The position numbers were made by a program, and so were the translations under genes. The notes below the pieces were generated by a model that had not been told where the DNA came from, made no database searches, and saw nothing but the letters and a program-made list of their open reading frames with translations. Positions 1 to 10,544 of a stretch of 64,000 bases of DNA are shown in pieces. Every line of letters starts with the position of its first letter. Within the stretch, counting starts at the first letter, position 1. The stretch lies in contig OW799234.1 in NCBI GenBank assembly GCA_941918925.1, positions 75,040,543-75,104,542 on the forward strand, given 5' to 3'. The DNA comes from Phyto melanocephala (taxonomy: Eukaryota; Arthropoda; Insecta; Diptera; Rhinophoridae).

Positions 1-892
1 GGTACTGCAAATCAACAAATTCGATGCATTATCGGCTGAGAAATAATCAAAAACCACTTATGCCTCAAAAAATCAGTATTTTTAGCCTTCAGAATACTTC
101 TTGACAGACATTTTAAGATATACATATGTATAAGAACATTAATGTAATATTGGCTCCATCAGTCCAGTATACGAAGAAAGACAATAGCCAAAAAAAAAAA
201 ATAATTATAAACATAATAAAAAAAATGTTCGCTGATACATACTTTTGTATGTACATTTGGTAGTTTTTATATTTTTTTCTCGCAAATTCCAATTTTAAAG
301 TACAGTGGTATGAAAAAGTAAGCTCACAGATTTTTAAAAAAATTTAGTTACAAAAATTGTTTTGGTTTTTTAAAATGTAAAAAAATGCAGTTCACACTGA
401 GTTTGCTGTTTTTTAGTTAAAAGAAAAAATTAGCGTAAAGATTTCCATTAAAATTTAATACAAGTAATTTTTTTTCGGTGTAAAAAACTAATAAAAATGC
501 AGTAACACTGAATTTATTATTTTTTCCTTGTTAAAATGGAAAATTTTCAATAAATTTTGCAGTTTTAAAATAGACTTTTTAAAAATAAAATATTTTTCTT
601 ATTCCATCATTATTTTTTTACGCACTGTGTTTGAATAAATATCGACACAGCCGCTAAGTATGTGCACTCGTCACTGTCTCATGAACGTCTAAATTAAGGA
701 GCATTAAAATAAAATAGGTGGGGTTTTAAGAATTGTTTGATGAAGTGGGCATTTATGATGTACACGATGACATGCCCTGAATCAACATCAGTAACAGCAA
801 GTCTAAATAAGAGTTTAAGGAAAACCTGTTTCAAAAGCAACTTATATGTGTCCATAGTTGTATATTTACAATTATGTGAAGGTTATAAGTAA
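1..892. other. AT-rich sequence, possible old Tc1-type MITE at 301-627
   Basis: No coding region or conserved element is recognisable. At 301 a motif ACAGTGGTATGAAAAAGTAA is roughly mirrored at about 610-627, where the reverse complement reads ACAGTGCGTAAAAAAATAA. This resembles the short imperfect termini of Tc1-type MITEs. Between them are two diverged direct repeats, with AAAATGCAGT at about 381 and 496. The match is weak and could be chance in such AT-rich DNA. Confidence 0.3.
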
Positions 893-1847
893 TGGGTGAT
901 TCAAGTAGAGATACTTTTTTCAATAGCTTTTTTTGACAGATCACGTGTGCATCGTGTCATGCTGTCATGTTTTATTTATTTAGCATTGTTTGGCATTTCA
1001 TAATTGAAATACTTACTCCTGAACAACGTTTACAAATCGTTTAACTTTATTACGAAAATTCACGTTATGTGAGGAATGTGTTTCGTGCACTTCGTTCAAT
1101 TTATTAGACAAATTTTGCTCAGCTATGAGGCCCATTTCTTGCTCAATGGGTATGTAAACAAACAAAATTGCCGCATTTGGGACGAAGAGCAACCTAAAGA
1201 GTTTCAAGAACTGCCACTTCATCCAGAAAAACAACGGTTTGGTATGGTTTGGGGGCCGGTGATATCATCGGTTCATATTTCTTTAAAAATGATGTCGGTG
1301 CGAACGTTACCATTAATGGCGACCCTTATCGTAATATTGTAACCGACTGTTTGTTGCCTGAAATTGAAGCTCGTGATCTCGGCAACATTTCATTTCAGCA
1401 AGACGGCGCCACTTCCCACACATCGCGTCAATGGATTTATAAAGAGAACACGTCGGTGAGCGCATAATTTCACGTTTTGGGTCGGTCGAATGGCCTCCAA
1501 GATCATGTGATACCACATCATTTGACTTTTTCATGTGGCGATATGGAAAGTCTAAAGTTTATGCGGACAAACACGCTTCGATTCAGGTCTTGGAGGAAAA
1601 CATGACGCGTGTCATTCGCCAGTTACCAGTCGCAATGCTCGAACGAGTCATCGAAAATATTGGACTCAACGGATGGACCAACTGTGACGTAGCAATGGGC
1701 AACGTTTGATAGACATAATCTTCAAAAAATAAATGGCAAAGAATTTTCTTTCAAATGATAATAAGCATTCCCCATTAAATTTGAATTTTCTGTGTTTTTT
1801 TCTTTAAAAAAGTAGGGAACCTCAAAAAGGTTCACGCGTTATAAGAT
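893..1847 (+). pseudogene. Mariner-like transposase remnant with internal deletion
   Basis: This is a decayed mariner-type (IS630/Tc1/mariner) element read on the plus strand. The N-terminal helix-turn-helix motif TPEQRLQIV is at about 1016-1042. The sequence then jumps to the catalytic core: EAHFLLNGYVNKQNCRIWDE at about 1129-1190, FQQDGATSHT at about 1393-1420, and a tail ending RLIDIIF near 1720. The usual linker between the DNA-binding domain and the core is missing. The first catalytic aspartate, normally in SDEAHF, is replaced (SYEAHF), and several frameshifts and stops break the frame. The ends at 893-923 (ATGGGTGATTCAAGTAGAGA) and 1812-1847 are weakly inverted copies with TA beside them. 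It cannot encode active transposase. Confidence 0.85.
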
Positions 1848-2359
1848 AAAGTCTACTTCTTTTGAATATTATAATAATCTAATAATAATGATTTAAATAT
1901 TAGTTTATAGCAATAAGCTCAACTATAATATTAAAAATTAAAAAAAAATTTCGAATTCATTTATACCCAATAAAATTAGTGCTTCAGACAAAGGATGTTG
2001 GTAAGGAAGAAATGTAAAATTTCACTAAGGCATGTAAATTGTGTGGCAAATTCACGCTTCAAAGCATTTAACACAATTGCATATCTCAAAGCATATTATA
2101 GTACGTGTACGTAGGACTTACGCATAGAGTGTTTCTAATATTATCCCCTACAAGCCTGCATCGTAGTAAGGTAAGAATAGGTGCACTTGCAATTCATTAA
2201 TTTGTGCTATTTTTTGCTCTTGCTTGTTTAAGATGGGCTTCATGTCTAAAATTTATTTCAGTTATTGGATTTTTGCCATCTATTTGTGGATAAAAAGATA
2301 ATTATGACACAATTATTAAATGAACAAAGCAATTGTATAAAATTGTATCTTTTAACTAG
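1848..2359. other. No recognisable feature
   Basis: AT-rich single-copy-looking DNA. I see no coding frame, tRNA or terminal repeat. Confidence 0.5.
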
Positions 2360-2397
2360 GCAGATTCGTAAAGCCTATTCAGTAGAACCTGGCGATA
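2360..2397 (+). other. Candidate microexon (38 nt) between good splice sites
   Basis: A TTTAACTAG acceptor with a T-rich run before it (2343-2359) is followed by 38 bases of clearly higher GC than the surroundings. A strong GTAAGTAC donor follows at 2398. One frame reads QIRKAYSVEPGD without a stop, which looks like real protein sequence. I do not recognise the protein. The length is not a multiple of three, so the exon would shift frame unless an alternative acceptor is used. There is no neighbouring exon to support it, so this is a prediction from splice signals and composition only. Confidence 0.3.
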
Positions 2398-2921
2398 GTA
2401 AGTACAAATTGTTTAATATATTAATTGATTTCTGAATTGAACTCAATTAATACCTTAATTAAGTAAATAATACAATTGCTGCCACATTGACAGATTTTAA
2501 GCGTGCAATGCTTTACATTTGCTTCAAGTAGATATCTAAGTTTCTACAAGGTTAAATGATTAATTATTAACTACAGCTGCTGTTGCCAAGTTATGTTGAC
2601 TCTAATCAGTAATTTATGTTCTATGCAAGTTGTTTAGTTTATCACGTAAATTAAATCCTGCTTGGTTTGTAGATGTCATTAACTAATTATTTTGTTCTTT
2701 CTCATCACACCATCATCTTCAACAATAATATCATGTTAAATATTGAGCATGTAAAATCTTGGTGGTATGGGAGGATTATAGGATTAGACGCTGTCATTTA
2801 GAAGAATATTGTTATACACAGTCAATATGATTTTTTAAAGTAACTAGAATAAAGAATATATAACACTGACTTAGTATCGGAAACGCTTTGGTTTGTGTTA
2901 AATGTAAATATTTACTCTTTT
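2398..2921. other. No recognisable feature
   Basis: AT-rich sequence without a convincing coding frame or repeat. It would be intron if the preceding microexon is real. Confidence 0.4.
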
Positions 2922-3720
2922 TATACCCTTCACACAGTAAAAAAGGGTATATATAGGTTTGTCATTCCTATAATTCCTGAAATTTCTACAATTTTGATTT
3001 CCGACCCCATAAAGTATATATTTTCTGAAAGCTTATGAATAGGGGAGTCGATTAAGCCCTGTCAGTTTGTCAGTCTGTCCATGTGTATGTTTAAACCAAC
3101 TTTTTGAAGTCCCCCGACATCGCTTGGACCCGAGTGAGGTATTAAAATATCAGAAATATTTGGGAGTAGATCGGTATTGAAACTCAGAAATATCGGTACA
3201 TAAACAACTGAGATATGAGCAAAAACCCACGACCACCTCGATTTTTTTTCACAAAAACAACATTACAACAACAACATACATACATATAAACGTGTATACT
3301 GGTCAGAGAAAACGTGGCATCGAATCCCAGCTGAGGCAAAAAAAAATTTTTATTTTTTTTATATATTTTTTTTATTTTTTTTTTTATTTTTTATTTAATA
3401 TATTATTTATATTTTTATTATTTTTTTAAAATTTTTTTTTTTAATATTTTTTTTGTTTAATATTTATTATATATATTTTAATAATTTTTTGTAAAATTTT
3501 TTTTTATTTCTTTTTTTAATTTTTGTTTTAAATTTTTTTTAACATACATACGTAAATTTATAATTTTACAATGGGATGTTTTTATATATGTATGTATTTT
3601 TTTTTATATGTATGTACGTATATCATATGGATGGTGATACAAACTACTGTTATTGCATGATTACACGTTGTGAAGGGTATATAAGATTCGGCACGGCCGA
3701 ATATAGCGCTTTTACTTGTT
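2922..3720 (-). mobile_element. mini-me/DINE-1-like element, subtype B
   Basis: The terminal TATACCC at 2922 and the opposite end CCGAATATAGCGCTTTTACT at 3698-3717 bound a non-coding element in reverse orientation. The core ACCCCATAAAGTATATATTT (about 3004-3023) and a degenerate GTCY run (GTCAGTTTGTCAGTCTGTCC, 3061-3080) mark the mini-me/DINE-1 class, a non-autonomous Helitron/Helentron-type repeat of flies. The palindrome TTCGGCACGGCCGAA lies near the 3698 end. A low-complexity T-rich tract of about 200 bp fills 3330-3545. The same kind of tract sits at the same place in the copies at 7982 and 22917. Confidence 0.75.
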
Positions 3721-4796
3721 AAATGTTTATTCGTGGCCACTAATACGCTTCATAAAGAATACACATGCAATATGTAAACGTATTGACTTAAGTTCTAAAT
3801 AAATAAAAGCAACAAGTTGGCATATACATACATAAATATCTTATCTATTAGATTATGCAATAGCATTTTATTTTTTCGTTTCTTTTTGTTGGTCTTATGA
3901 CGTCAGTTTGTTTTGAAATTTAATCATTTGTGATTGACAGTAAGTTAATTTGTTTAGGAATAAAATAAATGACTTGAAATCATTTAACAAAATTGATTTT
4001 ACTGCTAATGTGTGTATGTAGGTACATACGTCGAGAGGAAATACACAAGAGTAGAATATAAAACCGATGACAGCGTATACACAATTATAAGCAAGTAAAT
4101 ATTCAGAAGATAGCAAGTATGTAGATAATTGATTTAGGCTTGATAAATTTAGGCCATTTCAAAAATTAATCACAATGGAATAAAATGATTTATGTGTTTG
4201 TAGGTGAATCGATTTAAAAATAAATTATTTTGATAAGAGAAATAAAATATTTATTTAGGAAATAATAGTGTGTGTATAAAAAGCAAAAAAACTAAAAAGA
4301 CTAGGACGATTTAAGTTTTTAAAGGGAGTCGTATAAGAAATAATGTAGATTAAATTTTCTTTCTATAGCAATTCGTTATAATTTTTTTTTTACAAAGATA
4401 TTAAAAAATTCTCCATTCTAAGGATATTTCTTTAATCAAAATCAGTTCTTAAATCAATCTATGTACACCATCCCTTTTGGCATACACAAACTGACAGATT
4501 TTTACTCAAAACTCTCCGATTACTACAAAGTTCAGAAAGGTTAAGTTCTATATTAACATACACCATTGATCTTAATGAAAACTTTGCTTATTTCATAATT
4601 GTAATGCATGATTCGAAATTAAACAATTAAACCATGTTCAGCTTTGATCAAGAGCTCACACGTTACTACCATTATCTTATAAGGACAATCACGCTGCCTG
4701 TTTTATATAACTTTGTGAGTTTTACATCTAACCACCCTCATGTTGGTTAATTGTATTGTGTCGGTTAACAGCACCAAGATTCGGTTATTGAGAGCT
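3721..4796. other. No recognisable feature
   Basis: AT-rich DNA with short open frames only. None carries a recognisable motif. Confidence 0.5.
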
Positions 4797-5570
4797 TTAA
4801 CCCAGATATGCCGAACGTAAATGTATTAAGTCGTCAGTCAAATGGGTAAAGCACGATCTGGAAGAAACGGAGCCTATTGTTACTGCAAGTGAACAGGAAA
4901 TTTTACTTACACCTCTTGAATTATCATTTGTACCGTGTATCTATTTGGGGTAAAAATTGTATTAACCAATGTATACACACCTCATTGATCTTGCAGAGCA
5001 CAATGCGTAGCAACTGCATAGACATATGGGAGGTAAAAAGGACTATTTATATTTTCGTCGGCGTATTGCCACATTGCTAATATCTACGTATGGGAAACCC
5101 TTAGCAACGCTTTCATCAGGATCATCATACGACATCAGATTTGATCGAACAGATTATTTATTTACTAAGAACACACGTCAAGCCGATGGAAAATGTAAAC
5201 AGCTACGTTGTAATCATTGCCACAATAAGACCACTACACGCAGCATTTAATGTGATGTGCCCCTCCATGTAAAGTGTAATGTGGAGTACCATATAACCAA
5301 AAAATTGTTTTTTTACTTTGTTTTTTTCTTTACTCATTTTACTTTTACTTCCTAAATAAAAAAAGACTTGAATTTAATCACAAGAAAAAACTGTCTTTTG
5401 CTTCCATATGTGCCGAGCGTACTACATGTAGTACGGGCTCAAAATCTAAGTTAGAAAATATTTTTTTTTATTCTTTCTTCAGTTTTGCAATATAATGTGT
5501 CAGAATAAAGCTATTTTGGAAAACTACGAAGATTAGTGAAGTAGTATCCCCGTCGGCATATCTGGGTTAA
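4797..5570 (+). mobile_element. Short piggyBac-type transposon with TTAA duplications
   Basis: TTAA at 4797-4800 and 5567-5570 flank a 766-bp element. Its termini are inverted repeats: CCCAGATATGCCGAACG at 4801 and, as reverse complement of the right end, CCCAGATATGCCGACG. TTAA target duplications are diagnostic of the piggyBac superfamily. The inside encodes a transposase C-terminal remnant at about 4958-5290. A further palindrome, GTACTACATGTAGTAC, lies subterminally at 5417-5432. At under 0.8 kb it lacks most of the roughly 2-kb gene and must be non-autonomous. Confidence 0.9.
4958..5290 (+). pseudogene. piggyBac transposase C-terminal remnant
   Basis: The open frame from about 4970 reads HLIDLAEHNA, a stop, then GGKKDYLYFRRRIATLLIS and CNHCHNKTTTRSI. 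A stop (TAA, 5248-5250) is followed in the same frame by CDVPLHVKCNVEYHI. This matches the end of piggyBac-family transposases: the last helices of the catalytic domain and the cysteine-rich C-terminal domain with paired CxxC and final CDVPLCxxxCF-type motifs. The catalytic aspartates are upstream and absent. Two in-frame stops and the missing N-terminus make it non-functional. Confidence 0.8.
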
Positions 5571-5786
5571 TGAACACCTAAAAAACTTTACATAAAAGTA
5601 AATATTTAGTATTTAATATTGAAGAATTGGGAATTTCGGCTTTCTATACTAAGACAGTCAGTGGAGAGCCATTTCGGATGATGTACTTATTTAAAATCAT
5701 ATTGCCATCTTCACTTTGAGTATATAAAGAATTTATTTTTTTAATTATTTAAGAAGAAAATGTATTAAAGAGAAAGCTATTTCATA

Positions 5787-6017
5787 TATCTGTGGCTTGG
5801 AGCTAACAGGGCCAATGTCAAAATATTTACTTTTAAGAAAATTGCAATTGAACTTTAAGTTTTATAGGTGCTTTCATAGTGTATTGGCCAGCAATTTATT
5901 TATGAAGCTGTTCTGGGTTGTGTATGACTTAAGCTGTTTTACCATAATATTAACTCAATGATTAACTCAAAAGAGCAAAAAAGTGACATTGGACCTTATA
6001 GCTCCAAGCCACAAATA
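5787..6017. mobile_element. MITE, family with CTGTGGCTTGGAGCT termini (copy 1)
   Basis: A 231-bp element with inverted termini. The left reads TATCTGTGGCTTGGAGCTAA and the right, reverse complemented, TATTTGTGGCTTGGAGCTAT. The similarity continues through GGGCCAATGTCA for about 33 bp. A second copy is at 43208-43460. It is non-coding, and the flanking TA fits a Tc1/mariner-type target, although the superfamily is not proven. Confidence 0.8.
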
Positions 6018-6439
6018 TACGCTTCATACATTTTTTTTAAATGTTTGTGTGTATTTTCTAAAGCATAAATTACAAGTATAGGAGGTGTCAATTAGATTGG
6101 TATTTTACAGCGACTGCAAATAATAATTATGTATATATACATCGTCAACATGTCTTAGAATTTGTGGTCCACTCAAAATACACAAACCTGATACACCGCT
6201 GAGACCAATTGCATCGTCAATTTATGTTCCATGTTATCAATTATCCAAATATTTTATATTTAATTATTTAAGCCCAAGATCATTCAACAGTTTTATTTTT
6301 TTTTTTTATAAAAATAACAAAAATTAAACAATTAAATATAAAAATTTAAAAAAAGAGTTCAAATAAAATAAATAATTATTTATCTAAATATGTAGGAAAT
6401 ATTTTGAAACATTTAGTATCTGAGAAATACAATATGAAA
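6018..6439. other. AT-rich sequence, perhaps decayed 5' part of the adjacent retroelement
   Basis: No clear coding motif. The stretch directly precedes a Penelope-like reverse transcriptase and may include its unrecognisable 5' region. Confidence 0.3.
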
Positions 6440-7983
6440 AACTCAGCGCAAAATATTGAATAAAAAAAAAATTATAAATCTATCCAGAAATGAAAAATTT
6501 ATTTCATTTGACGTGATCTCATTACTCACAAATATTTAAGTTCATATGGCTATCAAAATCATTACAAATAAATGGCACATTATTGAGGAGCATATAAAAA
6601 TCCGGAAACCAAAATATCTTAAAATTCTACAATTCTGCCCAATTGACAATCATTACTTTAACGACAATAAAAAATTTTAAATCAGATATTTGGCATACCT
6701 ATGGATAACCCGATATCCCCAACAATTGCAGACATCATACTTGACAATGTAACTATAGAATTAAAAGTAAATAATATACATATAAAATACATAATTAAAT
6801 ATGTAGATGACCTTATGACAATTAAGTATTGGATATAAAGACAAAGATAAAACCCTTAATACACTTAATAAATGCTAAAGGAACATACAAATGACCATCG
6901 AAGTTGAAGAGAATGGCAAAAAACAGAGTTGACAATAATATATTCTTTAATTGGTTTAAAAAAGAAACACCATCTGGCAGAACAATTAATTACAATTCAA
7001 CACAACTAAAATCCCAAATTAACAACACTTCCTGTAAACTCATTCTAAGAGCATTAACTTATAATGATGCACGATTTCATAAGAAAAATTGAAAACGTGC
7101 AACGGATGTTCTCATCAACAACAGTTTTCCAAAAACTCTTATTAAAACGCTTATAGACGCAACATATGTGTCCTTCTCCGAGAAAAGGGACTTAGTGTGT
7201 GAAAATCAAGTTTTGAGAAAAACGCATTTAAAGTTGCGTAACGCATTATCAGTGTGAACACACCTTCAGTTGGGAGATGCGATTTGGTATGATTAGTTAT
7301 GATTGGGTGCCGACTTTGGTCATATCATGCCCCTGTGGTGACGTATTTTTTTCGCTTTTAGTCTGACAATAACTTTGCTATTGTTGCTGCTCTGTTTGTT
7401 ATGCTCTCGAACTTAATTCTTAAGCCGCAACCAGTGTTCGTTTTGAGCGTTTTTATAGGGTAAACAAATTTTTATCAGAAATCTAACTCATTTCATCTTA
7501 TTCTACACCCTTTTAGGTACCAGAATCTACTCTAACGCCCAAACCAGTTTTCGACACACTAGGTCCCTTTTCTCGGAGAAGGTCACTTAAATTAAGAAAT
7601 TAAACATCAACTTCAAATACTGAAAAGATCGAAAAGATTTTTTGCAGTTTAAACTACATACATACAAACTCACTAACAACAGAAAAATAGAGAAAACAAT
7701 ATCAACTGACAAAGTGAAACTTACGTATAAACTTAATAAAATATTGAACACAATATTCACACAAACAACAACACCAATAAACAAACTACAACAAAGCAAT
7801 GTTGCTTACGAAATAAATTGCAAATGGAAATGACGAACAAAACTGTGATCTTATTTTCATTGGAACAACAAAGAGAACACTAGAAACAAGAATGTGTGAA
7901 CATAACGAATCAAAAAGTAACAACTGCACTTGCACAATATACATTTGGAGACGGGTCACTTAACTGACTTTGATAACATAAAA
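6440..7983 (+). pseudogene. Penelope-like retroelement (reverse transcriptase plus GIY-YIG endonuclease), decayed
   Basis: The plus strand gives the domain order of Penelope-like elements. The reverse transcriptase begins with KFISFDVISLLTN (about 6495-6530, motif A with catalytic Asp). MPMDNPISPTIADIILDN follows at about 6700-6755, then IKYVDD with the catalytic YVDD at 6800-6811. FNWFKKETPSGRTINYNS (about 6949-7002) and a helical segment run to about 7165. After a MITE insertion the frame resumes with NKLQQSNVAYEINCKW (about 7780-7830) and IFIGTTKRTLETRMCEHNES (about 7855-7914), the GIY-YIG core with its conserved TTKRTL..R..EH. Several frameshifts and stops are present. A mini-me copy abuts the 3' end. 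The order of motifs makes the family call secure. Confidence 0.9.
7168..7586. mobile_element. MITE with GACCTTCTCCGAGAAAAGGG termini (copy 1)
   Basis: The element is about 419 bp. Its left terminus is TGTGTCCTTCTCCGAGAAAA and the right, reverse complemented, AAGTGACCTTCTCCGAGAAA. The inverted similarity extends through GGGACCTAGTGTGT, about 30 bp. It sits between the reverse transcriptase and endonuclease parts of the Penelope-like element. A second copy in opposite orientation is at 36965-37373, and the two also share their interiors. No coding capacity is seen and the superfamily is unknown. Confidence 0.85.
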
Positions 7984-8488
7984 CAAGTAAGAGTGCTATA
8001 TTCGGCCGTGCAGAATCTTATCTACCCCTCAGAACGTGTAGTCATGCAATAACAATTCTTTGTATCACCGTTCATCTCATATGAAATACACATAAAAAAC
8101 ATACATATATAAAAACATCCCATTGTAAAATTTAAATTGAGTTTACGTATGTGTTTCCAAAATAAATTACAAAAAAGAATTAAAAAAAAAATTAAAAAAA
8201 ACAAATAAAAAAAATATATAAAAATAATAATAATTAAAATAAAAAAAATATAAAAAAAGAATTGATACCGTAACAGATTTAAGGAAAATATAAATGCATC
8301 TAAAAGTTGTATTCAGCCAACACACGGACAGACGGGCAGACGGGCAGACGGTCAGGGCTAAATCGACTCCTCTATTCGTAAGCCTTTAGAAAATATATGC
8401 TTAATGGGGTCGGAAATGAAAATTGTAGAAATTACAAACGGAATGACAAAGCTATATATACCCTTGTGCACCACAGGTGAAGGGTATA
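7982..8488 (+). mobile_element. mini-me/DINE-1-like element, subtype B
   Basis: It starts AACAAGTAAGAGTGCTATAT with the TTCGGCCGTGC hairpin remnant and ends GGTGAAGGGTATAAA. A poly-A-rich tract lies at 8170-8265. A GTCY-type run (CAGACGGGCAGACGGGCAGA on this strand) is at 8330-8355 and the ATATGCTTAATGGGGTCGGA core remnant at about 8394-8413. It caps the 3' end of the Penelope-like element. Confidence 0.75.
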
Positions 8489-9536
8489 AAAAGAAATGTG
8501 GAAGAGTGTTTTTTAAGAAGGATTCAAAACAATCATCAATGTATCACTGCTTTTGTTAATCATATAAATAAACACACATTATTAGCAGTGACTTGCAAAC
8601 ATAAACAACAGTCTCGATAATATAAATCATGTATTAGCATCATTCAGTTTATTTATGCTAACGACTAGCTCAATTCTCGTTTTAGAAAATGCTAAATTAT
8701 GCCGTTTGATTAGTAATCAAACAGGTTGCAAAATTATTATAATTGCAAAATTATTTTTTTGATTTTGGATAAACCATTAAAACATGTAATATTTAATTTT
8801 TAAAATTTCTGCTGCACAGTGTTAAAGGATATGCTCATAAAAATATTTATGTCTGTCGCAGGGGACTCAATAATAAATTCATTCAATAAGACACTAAAGT
8901 TCATTAAAACGTAGTCAAACAAAGAAGTTTATTACTTAAATTAGTCATCTTAAAATTATGCTTTTAATTATGTCAACAGTTTGATGGACTTTAATAAAGC
9001 TATAGAATAATTAATAATAATTTTGAAATTATGTTGTGTTAGTACATCTTTGTTTTGTCATATTATATGAACTAGTAATTATATTTTAACTAATTTGTTT
9101 TCCTTGATGTTCAACAAAAGGTATACTTGTAGAGTAAATAAATACACGCGCCTTCTCCTTCCCCTCATTACTATGACGCAATTATAATATTGATGAGTAA
9201 ATCTGACAATTTGTTGAAAACTCCGCCGATAAAAGAAAAAGTTCATGGCAAATAATGAAACTGTTCATTAACAAATACACTGAAAGAAATAATAGGAAAC
9301 ACAACTAAAAGAAGAAGAAATATATAAAAAAATTAGTACAATATACATAAATATAAGGATAATATCATTTCTCAACGTGTACAAGGTTTTAGTGGCCTCA
9401 ACGTTGCGTAGCCTAGATTGTAGATTTAATGCTATACTCTCTGGTTTTTTAAAGGTACCGTCTTAAATTTACATAAGTAGTCGATAGTTTATATCAATAG
9501 CGGTGTAACTTAACTAGTTCCTTTATAAATTCTAGT
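8489..9536. other. No recognisable feature
   Basis: AT-rich DNA with no coding frame, RNA gene or terminal repeat that I can support. Confidence 0.5.
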
Positions 9537-10515
9537 ATGTCTTCCTCAAGAAGGACGTGTTTAAATAATCCTAGTTGTTTTTCTGTTATTTGTAGAGAAT
9601 ATATGTTCCAATAAATTCCTTTAAATGTGTCGGACTTTGTGAAAATGGCATACTTGGACTACTTTGGGTTTCCGTTGCCGTCAAACACTAAACCTTGGAT
9701 ACCAAGTTTGGCATATAAAACATGTGTTGAATCTTTGCGACTGTGGGCAAACAAAAAAAGATCCACTTTTAAGTACAAAGCTCCTATGATTTGGCGTGAA
9801 CCATCCAACCATCATGATGGCAGTTATTTCTGTGTAACGAAAATCGAAGGAATAAACCATAATAATTGCTCTAAGTGGATATATCCAAACTTAAAATTTG
9901 CCATAAGATCTGAGTATAAGTGACACATCAACACCACAGAAGTCATGTACATCTTCGCAAAGTTCAGACCAGTGCAGCGGACAAGCCGAAAATGACGACA
10001 GTGGTAGCGACAGTGATTTTGATTGCCTCGGTAGTCCTCGACCACTAAATCAAGATGATATAAATGACTGGATCAGGGACGTTAGTCTCTCTAAAACGAC
10101 ATCAGAGAAATGTGTGGGTAGTGAGAAATTTTTTGGGCAATAGGAAATAAGACGGCTACATTCAGCACGTTGAACAGTTGGCGATACACTTCCAGCGGCA
10201 TATATAATGCTACGTCACCAATTCGATTAGATAAAGCAGTTAATATACCAGAATTATAAGACTTTACATTTTGAAAATAAATAACTAAACAATAAGAAAC
10301 AAGTCCTAATCCATCTCATCCTAATAAAATTCTAATCAAATAAGCAATATGAGTATTAAGCTTTACTTGCTTCACAACCATCTAGACCATTTTCCTAAAA
10401 ATCTCGATGAACTAAGCGAGGAACAACGAGAGCGCTTTCACCTGGATATTCGCACTATGGAGGAGAGGTATTAGGGGCACTGGAATGAACATATGATGGC
10501 TGGTTATTGTTGAAG
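9537..10515 (+). pseudogene. Fragmented member of an arthropod multicopy gene family of unknown function
   Basis: The ATG at 9537 opens SSSRRTCLNNPSCFSVICRE, hits a stop, and continues SDFVKMAYLDYFGFPL. A stretch with YKTCVESLRLWANKKRS and APMIWREPSNHHDGSYFC (about 9717-9830) follows, then IYPNLKFAIRSE. After a frameshift near 9920 the text continues DSDFDCLGSPRPLNQDDIND and LSKTTSEK (to about 10120). The C-terminal part resumes at 10349: SIKLYLLHNHLDHFPKNLDE, then EEQRERFHLDIRTMEERY. These motifs belong to a multicopy uncharacterised family I know from insects and arachnids (MxWREPxNH..DCYFC near the N-terminus, HFLHSHLD..FPENLG and GERFHQDI near the C-terminus). Several hundred middle residues are missing, replaced by about 200 bp that includes mitochondrial sequence. 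Confidence 0.75.
10205..10341 (-). other. Nuclear mitochondrial insertion (NUMT), ND5 fragment
   Basis: Read on the minus strand with the insect mitochondrial code, this gives [17 protein letters not shown], then [18 protein letters not shown] and [10 protein letters not shown], a conserved segment of NADH dehydrogenase subunit 5. The W in LLGWDG is TGA, which is Trp only in the mitochondrial code, so the piece comes from mtDNA and was not a nuclear gene. It is about 137 bp, has no stop in the mitochondrial reading, and so looks young or slowly decayed. It sits at the deletion junction of the surrounding pseudogene. Confidence 0.9.
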
Positions 10516-10544
10516 CATTCCAAATAGTACTCATATAAAAATAA

